From: Tychonema litorale BBK16
GTDB lineage: Bacteria; Cyanobacteriota; Cyanobacteriia; Cyanobacteriales; Microcoleaceae
Direction: 5' to 3'
Assembly (NCBI RefSeq): GCF_021648855.1
Contig: NZ_JAKJHX010000110.1
Location: forward strand, 1 to 17,971
DNA: 17,971 bases
Shown: piece by piece, positions 7,377 through 15,225 of the stretch
Layout: each line of letters begins with the position of its first letter
Numbering within the stretch: position 1 is the stretch's first letter
The notes under the pieces: model-generated
Databases searched by the model: none
What the model saw: only the letters and a program-made list of their open reading frames with translations
Told to the model about the DNA's origin: nothing
Translations under genes and position numbers: made by a program

Positions 7377-8897
7377 TTAGAATTCCATTCGCTGGTAATC
7401 AGCGACGGAAAGCGCAGCGGGCCGTGCGCGCTGTCTCGCCCAATCTCTCAGGGCGCTGACCTGTTCGGTCATTGTTTTAGACAGTGGCAATGTGGATTTA
7501 ATGGCCGCGATGATATCTAACTGCGTAAACTCTCTATCTTGAGCGAAGGCTTCGTACATTGCTGCGATTAGCCCTTGCTCAATTTCTGCTCCTGAAAAGC
7601 CCTCGGAAACGTTAGACAGTTGCTCTAAATCGAAGCGAGAGATGTCCATACGGCGCTTTGACAGGTGAATCTTAAAAATATCTTGGCGTTCTTCTTTGGT
7701 CGGCAGGTCAACAAAGAAGAGCTCATCGAATCGCCCTTTTCTCAAGAATTCCCCCGGTAGCCGCTCGATGCGGTTGGCTGTTGCCATTACGAAGACTGGG
7801 GAAGTTTTTTCTTGCATCCAAGTAAGGAAGGAACCGAAAATTCTGCTGGATGTGCCTCCATCTGAGTCGGACGAGCCGGTGCCTCCTGAAAAGGCTTTGT
7901 CTAGTTCGTCGATGAAGAGGATGGCTGGAGAGATGGATTCTGCGGTTTTTAGGGCGTTGCGGAGGTTGGCTTCGCTGCGACCTACCATCGACCCGTCATA
8001 GACTCTGCCCATATCAAGGCGCAGCAGGGGCAGTCCCCACAGCCGGGATGTAGTCTTGGCAATCAGGGATTTGCCACAGCCGGGTACGCCAAGAATTAGC
8101 ATCCCTTTGGGTTGGGGAAGACCGTATTCTCTCGCTCTTTCTGTAAAAGCGTTGGAACGCTGTCTGAGCCATCGTTTAAGCTCTTCTAAACCGCCGACTG
8201 CATCCAGGGTTTCGTCTTCTTCGATGAATTCTAGAATGCCGTTACGCCGAATTAGCTGCTTTTTCTCCGAAAGAACGATGTCTACTTCCTCTTCCGTCAA
8301 GCGACCCTTACAAACTTGGGCTTTGCGATACACTTTTTCAGCTTCGTCCTTGGTTAATCCCAAGGCTGCTTTCAAGAGTTTTTCTCGCCCTTCTGTAGTG
8401 ATGCGCCGTGATTTTGTTTGCTCCAACTGGCTAGACAATACTTGGTTTAGTTCCGCCATGTCTGGCAGAGCGAAGTCTAACACTACCACTTCCTTTTCTA
8501 GCTCGATCGGGATTTGCTGCAAAGGAGACATCAGTATAATAGTCTTTTGTGTTCCTTTGAAGTTGGCGATCGCATCACGCAACCACCTCGTCACCGGAGG
8601 AGAATCGATAAAAGGATGCAGGTCTTTGAATATGTAGATGCTGGCGTTGCTATTGGGTTCTCGCTGCCTAATTACCCATTCAATGGCTGCCTCTGGTGAC
8701 ACAGTATTGTGCTGGGTGGTAGTGCGGGGTTGACCGTACTCCACAATGCCGTGAGTTACAGTCCAGATAAATACTCGTCGCTGTGGTTTGGCTTGAGCTA
8801 TTGTCGAAATTGCTTGCTCACACCGCTCTTCCTCGGATGTCACGAGGTAGATCAGAGGATATTGAGCTTGGATTAGAATACTGATCTCTTCTTGCAT
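7377..8897 (-). CDS. ycf46: Ycf46-type AAA+ ATPase
   Basis: This 506-residue classical AAA+ ATPase shows Walker A GVPGCGKS at 270-277, Walker B AILFIDELD at 325-333 and second region of homology ATANRIERLPGEFLRKGRFD at 372-391, with arginine-finger candidates R386 and R389. The small helical lid carries GFSGAEIEQGLIAA. The N-terminal half (EISILIQAQYPLIYLVTSEEER) is characteristic of Ycf46, found in cyanobacteria and some plastids. A Synechocystis homologue has been linked to stress response and photosynthesis or inorganic carbon uptake (general knowledge), but its substrates are unknown. I chose the ATG at 8897 because family members start at this MQEEISIL segment and GAGGA lies just upstream. 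A longer TTG start at 8996, also with an SD-like sequence, would add 33 poorly conserved residues. It lies between the RHH gene and ycf35. Confidence 0.93.
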   Translation of the reverse strand: MQEEISILIQAQYPLIYLVTSEEERCEQAISTIAQAKPQRRVFIWTVTHGIVEYGQPRTTTQHNTVSPEAAIEWVIRQREPNSNASIYIFKDLHPFIDSPPVTRWLRDAIANFKGTQKTIILMSPLQQIPIELEKEVVVLDFALPDMAELNQVLSSQLEQTKSRRITTEGREKLLKAALGLTKDEAEKVYRKAQVCKGRLTEEEVDIVLSEKKQLIRRNGILEFIEEDETLDAVGGLEELKRWLRQRSNAFTERAREYGLPQPKGMLILGVPGCGKSLIAKTTSRLWGLPLLRLDMGRVYDGSMVGRSEANLRNALKTAESISPAILFIDELDKAFSGGTGSSDSDGGTSSRIFGSFLTWMQEKTSPVFVMATANRIERLPGEFLRKGRFDELFFVDLPTKEERQDIFKIHLSKRRMDISRFDLEQLSNVSEGFSGAEIEQGLIAAMYEAFAQDREFTQLDIIAAIKSTLPLSKTMTEQVSALRDWARQRARPAALSVADYQRMEF

Positions 8898-9009
8898 ATT
8901 CCTCGACCCACTAGAGACGGTTCTATCTTTTCTGAATCTCAATGCTGCCATTAGCTGAAAACTGAAATTTCCAGTTCTGACCCTTTCGGGAAGCAAGGCA
9001 TCCTTATCC

Positions 9010-9360
9010 TTAGCAGGGAACTAATTCTTCCTCTCCCGGTAGGGCTGTGCTGGCACTGACGCCCGACACCTGCTTTACTGGAAGCTCTTGTTCAGCCAAT
9101 ACGTGTGGCTGACTTGTTACTGATGCCAGTTCTCCATCTCGCATTACTACTGAACCCGTGCATTCTGGACAAGTGTATACCCGATGGGTTTGTCCGTAGG
9201 AGGCTTCTACTTCGTCAACCAGTTCGGAGTTTCCTAGGTAAAAGACAATTGCCCTTTCTGCAATTGATGACATCGGTTCAGATTCGACTGCGGCTTTGAT
9301 TTTGAGCTGGCGATGCAGTTCAGGTGAAAGATACAGTGTAACTTTTTGCTTTTCTTGCAT
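9010..9360 (-). CDS. Ribbon-helix-helix-like protein with CxxC motif
   Basis: This 116-residue protein begins KVTLYLSPELHRQLKIKAAVESEPMSSIAERAIVFYL (6-42). The beta-strand followed by two helices is the form of ribbon-helix-helix/CopG-MetJ DNA-binding proteins, where the strand (T8, Y10, S12) contacts the major groove in a dimer. After it come CPEC (64-67) with a GSVVMRDGEL stretch like half a zinc ribbon, a low-complexity linker (80-110), and a terminal cysteine at 116. A single CxxC per chain could bind metal or form a redox disulphide across a dimer; this is inference. It is the first gene of the ycf46-ycf35 operon, 28 bases downstream of the predicted transcription start. It may autoregulate the operon or act as an Arc-like partner of the ATPase. 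I do not know a named homologue. Confidence 0.8.
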   Translation of the reverse strand: MQEKQKVTLYLSPELHRQLKIKAAVESEPMSSIAERAIVFYLGNSELVDEVEASYGQTHRVYTCPECTGSVVMRDGELASVTSQPHVLAEQELPVKQVSGVSASTALPGEEELVPC

Positions 9361-9395
9361 AGGACTGTGAATTGACTTACCCGGGTATGTATATC

Positions 9396-9424
9396 AGAAT
9401 AGCGGCTTCTTTCTTTGCTGTCAA
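9396..9424 (-). promoter_or_regulatory. Sigma70-type promoter of the RHH-ycf46-ycf35 operon
   Basis: On the minus strand a perfect -35 box TTGACA (9424-9419) is followed after exactly 17 bp by TATTCT (9401-9396), four of six matches to TATAAT. The predicted start lies near 9388, giving a 5' leader of about 28 bases before the ATG at 9360. It is the best promoter-like signal seen in the window. The group-1/2 sigma factors of cyanobacteria recognise such elements. Confidence 0.7.
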
Positions 9425-9428
9425 GACT

Positions 9429-9488
9429 CTATGCTGTTTTAGCGTCATTTTGTAATATTTCGTTACAAACCGCGACGACAGAGCATAG
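9429..9488. promoter_or_regulatory. Nested inverted repeats upstream of the RHH-ycf46-ycf35 promoter
   Basis: The inner dyad TTTGTAA (9449-9455) and TTACAAA (9463-9469) is separated by 7 bp. An outer pair, CTATGCT (9429-9435) and AGCATAG (9482-9488), has almost the same centre (9458.5 against 9459). The set begins 5 bp upstream of the -35 box of the minus-strand promoter, a position suited to an activator or operator site. GTA-N9-TAC is one base longer than the NtcA consensus, so NtcA is not claimed. Confidence 0.5.
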
Positions 9489-9701
9489 TTAACAACGGAA
9501 AAATAAGAGATGTAGCTGTTGAGGCACAGGTGCAGTGGCAGGTATGGACAATTTCTTATATATATGTAGTTAACCAAACATACCAAGACTGCCGGGAACA
9601 AAAAGTTTCATCGCATCTATCTAAAGGTATCTATCTTGCGATTATTTCAGCCTGAGAGAGGTAATTTGACTCGATTTCGCTCGTCCTGTGGGTTGATGTA
9701 A

Positions 9702-9730
9702 TTGACTTAGAAAATCTGTTTTAATAAATG
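9702..9730 (+). promoter_or_regulatory. Weak candidate promoter for dps
   Basis: TTGACT (9702-9707) matches a -35 box at five of six positions, and TAAATG (9725-9730) stands 17 bp downstream as a poor -10 box. The ATG at 9759 follows 28 bases after. The -10 match is weak, so the true start may differ or an alternative sigma factor may be used. Confidence 0.3.
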
Positions 9731-9758
9731 AAAACTTAGAGTCTAGGAACCAGTTTCA

Positions 9759-10298
9759 ATGCGTAAGTTAAACATAGGTCTATCTGAAGAGCAACGTGCA
9801 GGCGTTATAGAACTATTAAATCACGACCTGTCAGATGCTTATCTGCTGTTAATCAAAACCAAAAAGTATCACTGGGATGTAGTTGGCCCGCAGTTTCGCT
9901 CGCTCCACCAGTTGTGGGAAGAACACTATCAGGCGTTAACGCTAAATATCGATGCTATGGCGGAACGGGTGAGAACTTTAGGTGGCTATCCAATTGGTAC
10001 TGCTGAGGGTTTTCTGAAGTATGGTTCGATTAAAGAACATATTGGCGATTTGCCTTTAGCGACTGAAATGGTGTCGCGTTTGGTTGACGACCACGAGTTG
10101 GTTATTCGGAATCTCCGCAAACACGTCGAACAGTGCGGTGAAGAGTTTAAAGATGATGGAACGGCTGACTTTTTAACTGGTTTGATGGAACAGCACGAAC
10201 AAATGGCTTGGATGTTGCGGTCTTTTATTGAAGGGGAATCTATTTCACCGGACGGTAAGCAGCCGAAAGCTCAAACTCCTACAGCTTCTCACGCTTAG
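9759..10298 (+). CDS. dps: Dps family DNA-protecting mini-ferritin
   Basis: This 179-residue four-helix-bundle protein is of the Dps type, expected to form a 12-subunit shell that oxidises Fe(II) with hydrogen peroxide and stores iron, protecting DNA. TKKYHWDVVGPQF (34-46) and the following LWEEHYQALTLNIDAMAERVRTLGG (52-76) are the diagnostic region. The inter-subunit ferroxidase ligands are all present as H38, H50, D65 and E69, with the same spacing (12, 15 and 4) as in characterised Dps proteins. The centre should therefore be active. The N-terminus is short and not lysine-rich; the C-terminal tail (160-179) is polar and perhaps disordered. AGGA lies about nine bases before the ATG. The gene is monocistronic here and transcribed away from the RHH-ycf46-ycf35 operon. 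Oxidative-stress or iron control is likely from family knowledge, but no PerR or Fur box was recognised. Confidence 0.95.
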   Translation: MRKLNIGLSEEQRAGVIELLNHDLSDAYLLLIKTKKYHWDVVGPQFRSLHQLWEEHYQALTLNIDAMAERVRTLGGYPIGTAEGFLKYGSIKEHIGDLPLATEMVSRLVDDHELVIRNLRKHVEQCGEEFKDDGTADFLTGLMEQHEQMAWMLRSFIEGESISPDGKQPKAQTPTASHA

Positions 10299-10350
10299 AA
10301 ATACCGCAGATTGTAGAGGTTTAGGAAGACACCCCACCATCGCTCGTGCA

Positions 10351-10371
10351 GGACACGGCACTGCCGTGTCC
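10351..10371. repeat. Perfect inverted repeat between dps and the convergent glycosyltransferase
   Basis: GGACACGGCA (10351-10360) and TGCCGTGTCC (10362-10371) are perfect complements around a single C; in RNA the loop would be CACTG with an 8-bp stem. This ACGGCA/TGCCGT hairpin is a common dispersed intergenic repeat in filamentous cyanobacteria (general knowledge). It lies between two convergent genes and could stop transcription from either side, though no U-tract follows. Confidence 0.7.
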
Positions 10372-10427
10372 CTACTGGAGTCTGCTTTATAATGTAGAAT
10401 GAAAAAAGAAAATAACTTTTCGTTTCT

Positions 10428-11534
10428 TTAACTTTCTTCCCTAGCTCGATTTGCTAAACGATTGAATCGCATTCTTTCATACACCTGGGACGGGAGTATT
10501 TTGTGAATCCTGGTTCGCTGGTTGATGGTGGCAATGGTTGTCCCTTCAGTTGATTGTAATCTTTGTTTGAACTCTGACCCAGATTTAGTTGCTGGTGAAA
10601 GTAGAATTTTTAATATACTTTCTATTGATAGAATGTACAAATTATGGCGCAAAATAGTCATAAATAAATCTTCTTGAAAAGCTCGATACAGCCAAAATAA
10701 CGTACTCCGGTGATTGCGGCTGCGGTTGCTTTTAACAGCTAGGTAAATGTAAAAATTGCTGCTAGACCAACGATAAATACTGGTCATAATCTCAGGATGT
10801 CGCTGGCGGACATCTGCCATAATTAAAGACTGAGATTTTGCCATTGCTGCAAAGTTGCAAGACATACTGCTGGTAATTTGTCGGTAGCCAACTAAATATT
10901 CTGACACTACTTTAAATTGATAATGTTCGGCGATGCGGAGATGAAGATCCCAATCTTCACAGCCTTGAGCATTCTCTGCTTTCAATTTGCTGTTGTAGCC
11001 ACCGACTTTTTCAATACAAACTCGGCGAATCAGAGATGAGCTGGCATTGCCGATAAAATATTTATAAACTAAAGCTTTGTAAACTTCTCCTTCGATGGTG
11101 GAGTTGTAAAATCCACCTGTGAGTAAGTCTTTTTCGTTTATATCAAGTGACCAAGAATAGACAACTCCTACGGATGGTTCTGATTTAATTAAGCATTCGA
11201 GTTGTTTTTCTAGGTTTTGTGGATACCAAATATCGTCGGCATCAATGGGAGCAATATATTCGCCTCTAGATTTTGCAATTGCGAGGTTGCGGGCGGCGGC
11301 GACGCCTGCATTGGACTGATTTAATAGGATAACTCTGCTATCTTTTTGAGCAAAAGATTTGACTATGTCAGCGGTGCTGTCTGTAGAGCCATCGTTAACG
11401 ACTAAGATTTCGATGTTTTGATAGGTTTGAGATAATACAGATAAGAGTGTTTTTGCAATAAAATTTTCGGCGTTGTAAGCAGGTATGATGACTGAAATTA
11501 AAGGCAAATCTAAGTTTTTTGTCGAGATATTCAT
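10428..11534 (-). CDS. Family 2 glycosyltransferase (WcaA-like)
   Basis: This 368-residue GT-A glycosyltransferase has the textbook GT2 start PLISVIIPAYNAENFI (11-26), ILVVNDGSTDSTADIV (43-58), SNAGVAAARNLAI (74-86) and the metal-binding DADD (98-101) in IAPIDADDIWYP. GCEDWDLHLRIAEHYQF further on supplies the catalytic ED region. The C-terminal third is hydrophilic and variable, without clear membrane segments, so the enzyme is probably cytoplasmic or peripheral. It likely adds one sugar to a surface polysaccharide; the donor is unknown. It is transcribed alone on the minus strand, divergent from the next GT2 across a 450-bp gap, and convergent with dps. Base composition is AT-rich compared with the 499-1509 gene. 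No clear Shine-Dalgarno precedes the ATG. Confidence 0.92.
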   Translation of the reverse strand: MNISTKNLDLPLISVIIPAYNAENFIAKTLLSVLSQTYQNIEILVVNDGSTDSTADIVKSFAQKDSRVILLNQSNAGVAAARNLAIAKSRGEYIAPIDADDIWYPQNLEKQLECLIKSEPSVGVVYSWSLDINEKDLLTGGFYNSTIEGEVYKALVYKYFIGNASSSLIRRVCIEKVGGYNSKLKAENAQGCEDWDLHLRIAEHYQFKVVSEYLVGYRQITSSMSCNFAAMAKSQSLIMADVRQRHPEIMTSIYRWSSSNFYIYLAVKSNRSRNHRSTLFWLYRAFQEDLFMTILRHNLYILSIESILKILLSPATKSGSEFKQRLQSTEGTTIATINQRTRIHKILPSQVYERMRFNRLANRAREES

Positions 11535-11986
11535 ATTTGAGCTAGACTTGTGCTGATAAAATTTTGGCTCTAAAAGGCTGAGCTAATGCTATGTTAGCAA
11601 ATGAGTGAGGCTCGATCGCCCACTCTCAAAATTTCTCAAGTATGTATGTGCTTTTTTACACGAGTAATGTACTGGTACACTGAAGATCTTATGTGTTGCA
11701 ACATGGTCAAAGAAAATGGTGGACAAGGATTGTGACAAGGTTTACAAAAATAATGGTATTTTTAAAGATTTTGTAAAGCTGTTGCTTTTATACTAGCCGT
11801 GTCAGCAAAATCCGGCGTAAAATACGGTTATCAATTGGGAAAAATCCAGCTAAAAATGCCAGAAAAAAATGCTGTTGAATATAAAAAGAGCTGAGGATCA
11901 AAAAGTAGAGATGGCTTTACCCTTTGTAAAGTAGCATCTGTAAAATTCAACCAAGTTTCTTCTGAGGAAATCAAATAATTTAGGTG
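11535..11986. other. Divergent intergenic region between two GT2 genes
   Basis: About 450 bp are free of convincing ORFs; a 67-codon minus-strand run at 11831-12034 overlaps the downstream gene and resembles nothing. Small perfect palindromes are present: TGTTGCAACA at 11694-11703 and GTACTGGTAC at 11679-11688. They may be operator half-sites but have no assigned factor. No strong promoter pair was found for either gene, although both must start here. Confidence 0.5.
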
Positions 11987-13036
11987 ATGATTTATACTGC
12001 TGCTCCAACTGTATCCGTGATTATCCCAGTCCATAATGGGGGTGCTTACTTCCGGACGTGTTTGTCAAAACTGGCTCAAGCTGTACCGAGACCGATCGAG
12101 ATTATTGTAGTAGCAGATGGCGACACCGATGGTTCCTGGCGTTTGGCTAAGGAATTTGGGGCTAAATTAATCAGAATTCCTGAATCCGGTGGCCCAGCAC
12201 GAGCAAGGAATTTGGGTGCCCAGGCTGCGAAGGGAGATATTCTATTTTTTGTGGATGCTGATGTTGCTGTTTGTCCAGAAGCTGTAGGCTACGCGATTTC
12301 GGTGTTCAAAAATAATCCGTACTTAGCTGCGGCGATTGGTTCCTACGATGATGCTCCTGGAGATCCAGGTTTTCTGTCGCAGTATAGAAATCTGATGCAC
12401 CACTACGTGCACCAAACAGGTAATGAAGAAGCTTCGACTTTTTGGGGTGCTTGTGGATTGATTCGCCGGGAAATTTTTTTGAAGATGGGTGGTTTTAATG
12501 AAAGTTATCGCCGACCTTCTATCGAGGATATTGAGCTTGGCTACCGTTTGAAGCAAGCCGGTTACAAAATTAGGTTGTGTAAAACATTACAGGTGAAGCA
12601 TTTAAAGCGCTGGGAACCGATTTCGTTACTGAGAGCTGATTTTTTCTACCGAGCATTGCCTTGGACAGAATTGATTTGGCGCGATCGCAAATTAAACAAT
12701 GACCTTAACTTGCAAGTTTCCAGCCGCGTCAGCATAGTTTTAACTTATGCAATGCTACTTTCGTTTTTGGGGACTTGGTGGTCGGTGGGCTGTCTGGTAT
12801 TCGCTAGCTTGCTGGCTCTACCGCTGGTAGTAATTAATGCTCAGCTTTACCGTTTTTTTTGGCGTAAACATGGTATCATTTTTGCGATCAAAACAATTCC
12901 TTGGCATTGGCTTTACTACTTTTACAGCGGACTAGGTTTTGCGATCGGCACGGCTCGCCATGTGTTGTCCCAAAAAAAGTCCTTGACTGTCAAGATTAGC
13001 TTGCCAGTATCTACTCAATCGCTAAAGACCAACTGA
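11987..13036 (+). CDS. Membrane-anchored family 2 glycosyltransferase
   Basis: This GT2 enzyme has 349 residues from the ATG at 11987; a GTG codon immediately before it (11984) is an equal alternative. PTVSVIIPVHNGGAYF (7-22), IIVVADGDTDGSW (39-51) and SGGPARARNLGAQAAKG (67-83) make the donor site. VDADV (89-93) is the DxD motif, and WGACGLIRREIFLKMGGFNE followed by EDIELGYRLK supplies the acceptor/catalytic part. From about residue 245 there are hydrophobic stretches (VSIVLTYAMLLSFLGTWW, then VGCLVFASLLALPLVVI, then HWLYYFYSGLGFAIG). These indicate two or three membrane segments, so the enzyme probably works on a lipid-linked acceptor at the plasma membrane. It precedes the FAD-dependent gene by 117 bp on the same strand and may share its pathway. 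Confidence 0.9.
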   Translation: MIYTAAPTVSVIIPVHNGGAYFRTCLSKLAQAVPRPIEIIVVADGDTDGSWRLAKEFGAKLIRIPESGGPARARNLGAQAAKGDILFFVDADVAVCPEAVGYAISVFKNNPYLAAAIGSYDDAPGDPGFLSQYRNLMHHYVHQTGNEEASTFWGACGLIRREIFLKMGGFNESYRRPSIEDIELGYRLKQAGYKIRLCKTLQVKHLKRWEPISLLRADFFYRALPWTELIWRDRKLNNDLNLQVSSRVSIVLTYAMLLSFLGTWWSVGCLVFASLLALPLVVINAQLYRFFWRKHGIIFAIKTIPWHWLYYFYSGLGFAIGTARHVLSQKKSLTVKISLPVSTQSLKTN

Positions 13037-13153
13037 ATAAGGAAAATGTTTCAATTGATCGAGAATTTCTCAGGGTATGCACGGGTGCATCTACTAATTT
13101 CACAAGTTATAACAGAACTATATAGTTAGATTAAAAGCTAGAGGTAGGCAAGC

Positions 13154-14605
13154 GTGAAACATTATCCTGTTGTGATCGTCGGTGCTGGGCCTGCCGGTTT
13201 GACTGCTGCTTATGAGCTAGTCAAGCAAGGTATTATCCCTGTTGTACTAGAAAAAGGTGATAAAGTTGGGGGAATAGCTCGCACCGAAACCTACAAAGGC
13301 TATCGTTTCGACATTGGCGGGCATCGCTTTTATACTAAAGTTGCTGCGGTACAGCAGTTGTGGCAAGAGGTACTAGGAAATGATTTTATTAAAGTGCCGC
13401 GCTTGTCCAGAATTTATTATCGAGGTCGTTTTTTTAATTATCCGATAAGTGCCTTCAATACTTTATTTAATTTAGGTATATTTGAAAGTCTACTAATTTT
13501 GTTAAGCTATTTGAAAGTGAGAATTTGGCCACTTCCTGAAGAAACAACTTTTGAGCAGTGGGTGATTAATCGTTTTGGCGATCGCCTTTACAAGACATTT
13601 TTCAAAACTTATACAGAAAAAGTATGGGGAATTCCCTGTTCGGAAATTCAAGCAGATTGGGCGGCGCAGCGGATTAAAGGGCTGTCACTGACGACGGCGA
13701 TTATTAATGCTTTGTTTGGTAGTAATGATACTAAAACTTTAATCAAAGAGTTTGATTATCCGGCTTTGGGGCCAGGGATGATGTGGGAAAAGTTCGCGGA
13801 AGCTGTGGAAAGTAAAGAGGGCAAGGTTTATCTCGATACTAAAGTGATTAGTTTTCAGCGTGAAGGCAATAAAATTACCAGTATTACGGCTGAACAAAAT
13901 GGACAATTAGTTCAATATTCTGCGGATAATTTCATTACGAGTATGCCGATATCGGCGTTGGTAGCAAGATTATATCCGCAGCCGCCAGCAGAGGTTTTGC
14001 ACGCGGCGCGATCGCTCAAATATCGAGATTTTTTGATTGTATCGCTGATTGTCGATCGCAAGAATTTGTTTCCCGACAACTGGATTTATATTCACTCTCC
14101 CGAAGTTAAGGTGGGACGAATTCAAAACTTTAAGAATTGGAGTGCTGCTTTAGTTCCCGATGCTAGCAAAAGTTGTTTGGGAATGGAATATTTCTGTAGT
14201 GTAGGCGACGAGATTTGGGAAATGTCGGACGCAGAACTTGTGGAATTAGCAACTCGCGAGTTGGTTGGTTTGGGTTTAGCAAAAAGTGCGGATGTTGAGG
14301 ATGGAGTTGTGATACGGCAACCGAAAGCTTATCCGGTTTATGATGGCGAGTATCGCGGACATTTGCGGGTACTTGAAGATTTTTTGAAGGGAATTGAGAA
14401 TTTGCAGACGATCGGGCGAAATGGTATGCACCGATACAACAACCAAGACCATTCTATGCTGACGGGGTTGTTGGCGGTGAGAAATATTCTGGGCGAGAAG
14501 CACGATTTGTGGGATGTGAATACTGAGCGATCGTACTATGAAGACTTTACTGTCGATCGGTCGAAGGAAAAAAAGGATTCGGATTTGATTTCGCAGTCTA
14601 GTTGA
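13154..14605 (+). CDS. FAD-dependent amine-oxidase-like oxidoreductase
   Basis: This 483-residue flavoprotein opens with the Rossmann motif VVIVGAGPAGLTAAYELVKQG (6-26) and its acidic ribose-binding residue E33 in VVLEKGDKVGG. GYRFDIGGHRFYTK (49-62) follows, a signature shared by protoporphyrinogen-oxidase-like, UDP-galactopyranose-mutase-like and amine-oxidase proteins. The C-terminus carries GRNGMHRYNNQDHSMLTG, the second FAD-contacting strand. Such proteins are very often found beside GT2 enzymes in cyanobacterial glycan clusters and are annotated only as NAD(P)/FAD-dependent oxidoreductases. A redox or isomerase step on a nucleotide- or lipid-linked sugar is therefore plausible, but unproven. 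Haem synthesis is unlikely given this neighbourhood. The GTG start at 13154 has GAGG about nine bases upstream and the domain begins right after it. It lies 26 bp before the next gene, so the two may be co-transcribed. Confidence 0.9.
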   Translation: MKHYPVVIVGAGPAGLTAAYELVKQGIIPVVLEKGDKVGGIARTETYKGYRFDIGGHRFYTKVAAVQQLWQEVLGNDFIKVPRLSRIYYRGRFFNYPISAFNTLFNLGIFESLLILLSYLKVRIWPLPEETTFEQWVINRFGDRLYKTFFKTYTEKVWGIPCSEIQADWAAQRIKGLSLTTAIINALFGSNDTKTLIKEFDYPALGPGMMWEKFAEAVESKEGKVYLDTKVISFQREGNKITSITAEQNGQLVQYSADNFITSMPISALVARLYPQPPAEVLHAARSLKYRDFLIVSLIVDRKNLFPDNWIYIHSPEVKVGRIQNFKNWSAALVPDASKSCLGMEYFCSVGDEIWEMSDAELVELATRELVGLGLAKSADVEDGVVIRQPKAYPVYDGEYRGHLRVLEDFLKGIENLQTIGRNGMHRYNNQDHSMLTGLLAVRNILGEKHDLWDVNTERSYYEDFTVDRSKEKKDSDLISQSS

Positions 14606-14631
14606 TATAAAGGATTGGAGGAAAACAATTC

Positions 14632-15120
14632 ATGAAACTCACCGATTTGCCCCAAGATGTTCTTGATGATTTATGTCGAGATCAAGAATGGCGTTTAGAT
14701 ATCGATCCAGGATTTGACAGCAAACATGAATTTTGGATGGCGTGGCATCATTTTCTGAAGTTACCGGAGCAATCCTATTGTGAGAGTACCGAAGAAGATC
14801 TGGCAGAATTTCTCACAGTTGAAGGATACAATTTGTTGCTGCCAGTAGAGCGATCGCACCATGCCAGTATCGATCCCATTCGGTTGATTCCCAGTGCCGA
14901 CGGACAGACACTCACCCTGTTTCTTCAGGATTCTTACCATTGCGATTGGTTCACCGATCCCAGCGATGCCCGTTATGGATTTCTGGCGATTTGCGATCGC
15001 TATCAGAAGTTTGGTTGTGATTTCTATATTGCCAATTATTATCATTTTTCTTACCTTATCGGAAGGGATTACGAAGCTGCTGTGGCGATGCTTACTCAGA
15101 AATTAGATCGGCTAGTTTAA
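14632..15120 (+). CDS. Uncharacterised 162-residue protein
   Basis: I do not recognise this protein. It is acidic and rich in aromatic residues: WMAWHHFLKLPEQSY at about 44-58, SYHCDWFTDPSDARYGFLAICDRY in the second half, then FYIANYYHFSYLIGRDYEAA near the C-terminus. No signal peptide, membrane segment or catalytic motif is evident, so it is probably a compact cytoplasmic domain. A strong ribosome site (GGAGG, about eleven bases upstream) supports the ATG at 14632, and it includes two HIP1 octamers, both signs of a real gene. It follows the FAD-dependent gene by 26 bp and may be translated from the same transcript, though no functional link can be shown. Immunity or SMI1/KNR4-like folds came to mind but no defining motif was found. 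Confidence 0.75.
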   Translation: MKLTDLPQDVLDDLCRDQEWRLDIDPGFDSKHEFWMAWHHFLKLPEQSYCESTEEDLAEFLTVEGYNLLLPVERSHHASIDPIRLIPSADGQTLTLFLQDSYHCDWFTDPSDARYGFLAICDRYQKFGCDFYIANYYHFSYLIGRDYEAAVAMLTQKLDRLV

Positions 15121-15225
15121 GTGAAACACTATCACGATCGCCCGTTTGCATAAATTACTCGATAGGTTTTCAAAATGTTCGATCGCAGATAGGGATTTTT
15201 TCAGTGGTTTTTTCATAAATAATTC

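Larger units (their letters stand above)
9361..9758. other. Divergent regulatory region between the RHH-ycf46-ycf35 operon and dps
   Basis: These 398 bp have no convincing gene; a 74-codon minus-strand run at 9377-9601 has no family resemblance and overlaps the promoter. The stretch holds the minus-strand promoter (9396-9424), a nested dyad (9429-9488) and a weak candidate promoter for dps. The part from about 9490 to 9700 shows no structure I can name. Confidence 0.7.

Noticed and set aside
8056..8637. 193-codon plus-strand ORF opposite ycf46
   Set aside because: It is the antisense shadow of a clearly conserved AAA+ ATPase, with Ser/Arg-rich translation typical of such shadows.
9377..9601. 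74-codon minus-strand ORF between the RHH gene and dps
   Set aside because: It overlaps the promoter and the nested dyad, and its translation resembles no family and has no ribosome site.
10401..10421. Possible terminator of the minus-strand GT2 gene (GAAAA/TTTTC stem then a T run)
   Set aside because: The stem is only five bp, almost all A-T, so it is too weak to claim as an intrinsic terminator.
11674..11688. NtcA-like GTA...TAC motif upstream of the minus-strand GT2 gene
   Set aside because: The spacer is nine bases rather than eight, and no -10 box lies at the proper distance; chance occurrence is likely.
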